Source: Sulfurovum sp. (GTDB lineage Bacteria > Campylobacterota > Campylobacteria > Campylobacterales > Sulfurovaceae). From it: a stretch of DNA of 6,361 nucleotides. The DNA lies in contig JAGGRU010000137.1 of NCBI GenBank assembly GCA_021159425.1, positions 1-6,361 of the forward strand. The letters are read 5' to 3'. Made by a program: the position numbers and the translations under genes. Positions 6,290-6,361 of this stretch are shown here, in pieces. Position 1 is the first letter of the stretch. Every line of letters starts with the position of its first letter. Under the pieces are notes generated by a model. That model ran no database searches and had not been told where the DNA came from. It worked only from the letters and a program-made list of their open reading frames with translations.

Positions 6290-6352
6290 GTAGGGTCGAT
6301 TTATCGACCACAAATAATAATATTTAATTTATGGTCGATAAACCGACCCTAC
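6290..6352. repeat. REP-pair (BIME-like) palindromic element, copy 2
   Basis: The same architecture as copy 1. GTAG (6290-6293) plus GGTCGATTTATCGACC (6294-6309) is followed by a 23-bp AT-rich spacer. Then comes the inverted unit GGTCGATAAACCGACC (6333-6348) with CTAC (6349-6352). Reverse-complementing this copy aligns it to copy 1 arm for arm, with one difference across the 20-nt hairpin units, so the two copies are inverted relative to each other. The spacers are not alike in sequence. It lies upstream of the operon leader; the last 9 bases of the window hold nothing recognisable. Confidence 0.85.
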
Positions 6353-6361
6353 AATGCCATA

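Overview
The window is a low-GC, gene-dense bacterial segment with a Gram-negative envelope gene set. The codon use, the HisI-HisE fusion, the SPFH neighbour and the style of the proteins suggest a Campylobacterota member of the Sulfurovum/Sulfurimonas kind. That assignment is inference from general resemblance, not from a marker gene.

Layout. Positions 1-422 (+) hold the C-terminal end of an SPFH/Band 7 (prohibitin-like) membrane protein. After its stop comes a 66-bp double-hairpin REP/BIME-type element (429-494), then hisIE (511-1176, +), the bifunctional histidine-biosynthesis enzyme. hisIE converges, with only 3 bp between stop codons, on a five-gene minus-strand operon running from 6171 down to 1180. 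In transcription order the operon encodes: a periplasmic LolA-like lipoprotein/lipid carrier (6171-5434), two FtsX/LolC-E-type ABC permeases (5434-4217 and 4224-3013), a LolD/MacB-type ABC ATPase (3016-2324) and an outer-membrane beta-barrel protein (about 2334-1180). An AT-rich leader (6172-6289) precedes the operon. A second copy of the double-hairpin element lies beyond it (6290-6352), in inverted orientation relative to the first.

How the genes work together. All four junctions in the operon overlap (1, 8, 4 and about 11 bp), so the five proteins are probably translated in a coordinated way. The set has one component for each envelope layer: an inner-membrane ABC engine (two different permeases plus an ATPase), a soluble periplasmic carrier and an outer-membrane barrel. 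The simplest reading is a dedicated Lol-like or lipid-export pathway to the outer membrane, separate from the housekeeping Lol system. The cargo cannot be read from the sequence.

Points of most interest: (1) the complete trans-envelope cassette with its own barrel; (2) a perfect 21-bp tandem duplication that inserts seven extra residues directly before Walker A of the ATPase; (3) the two GTAG-headed REP pairs, built from two arm subtypes that differ by a compensatory base-pair change.
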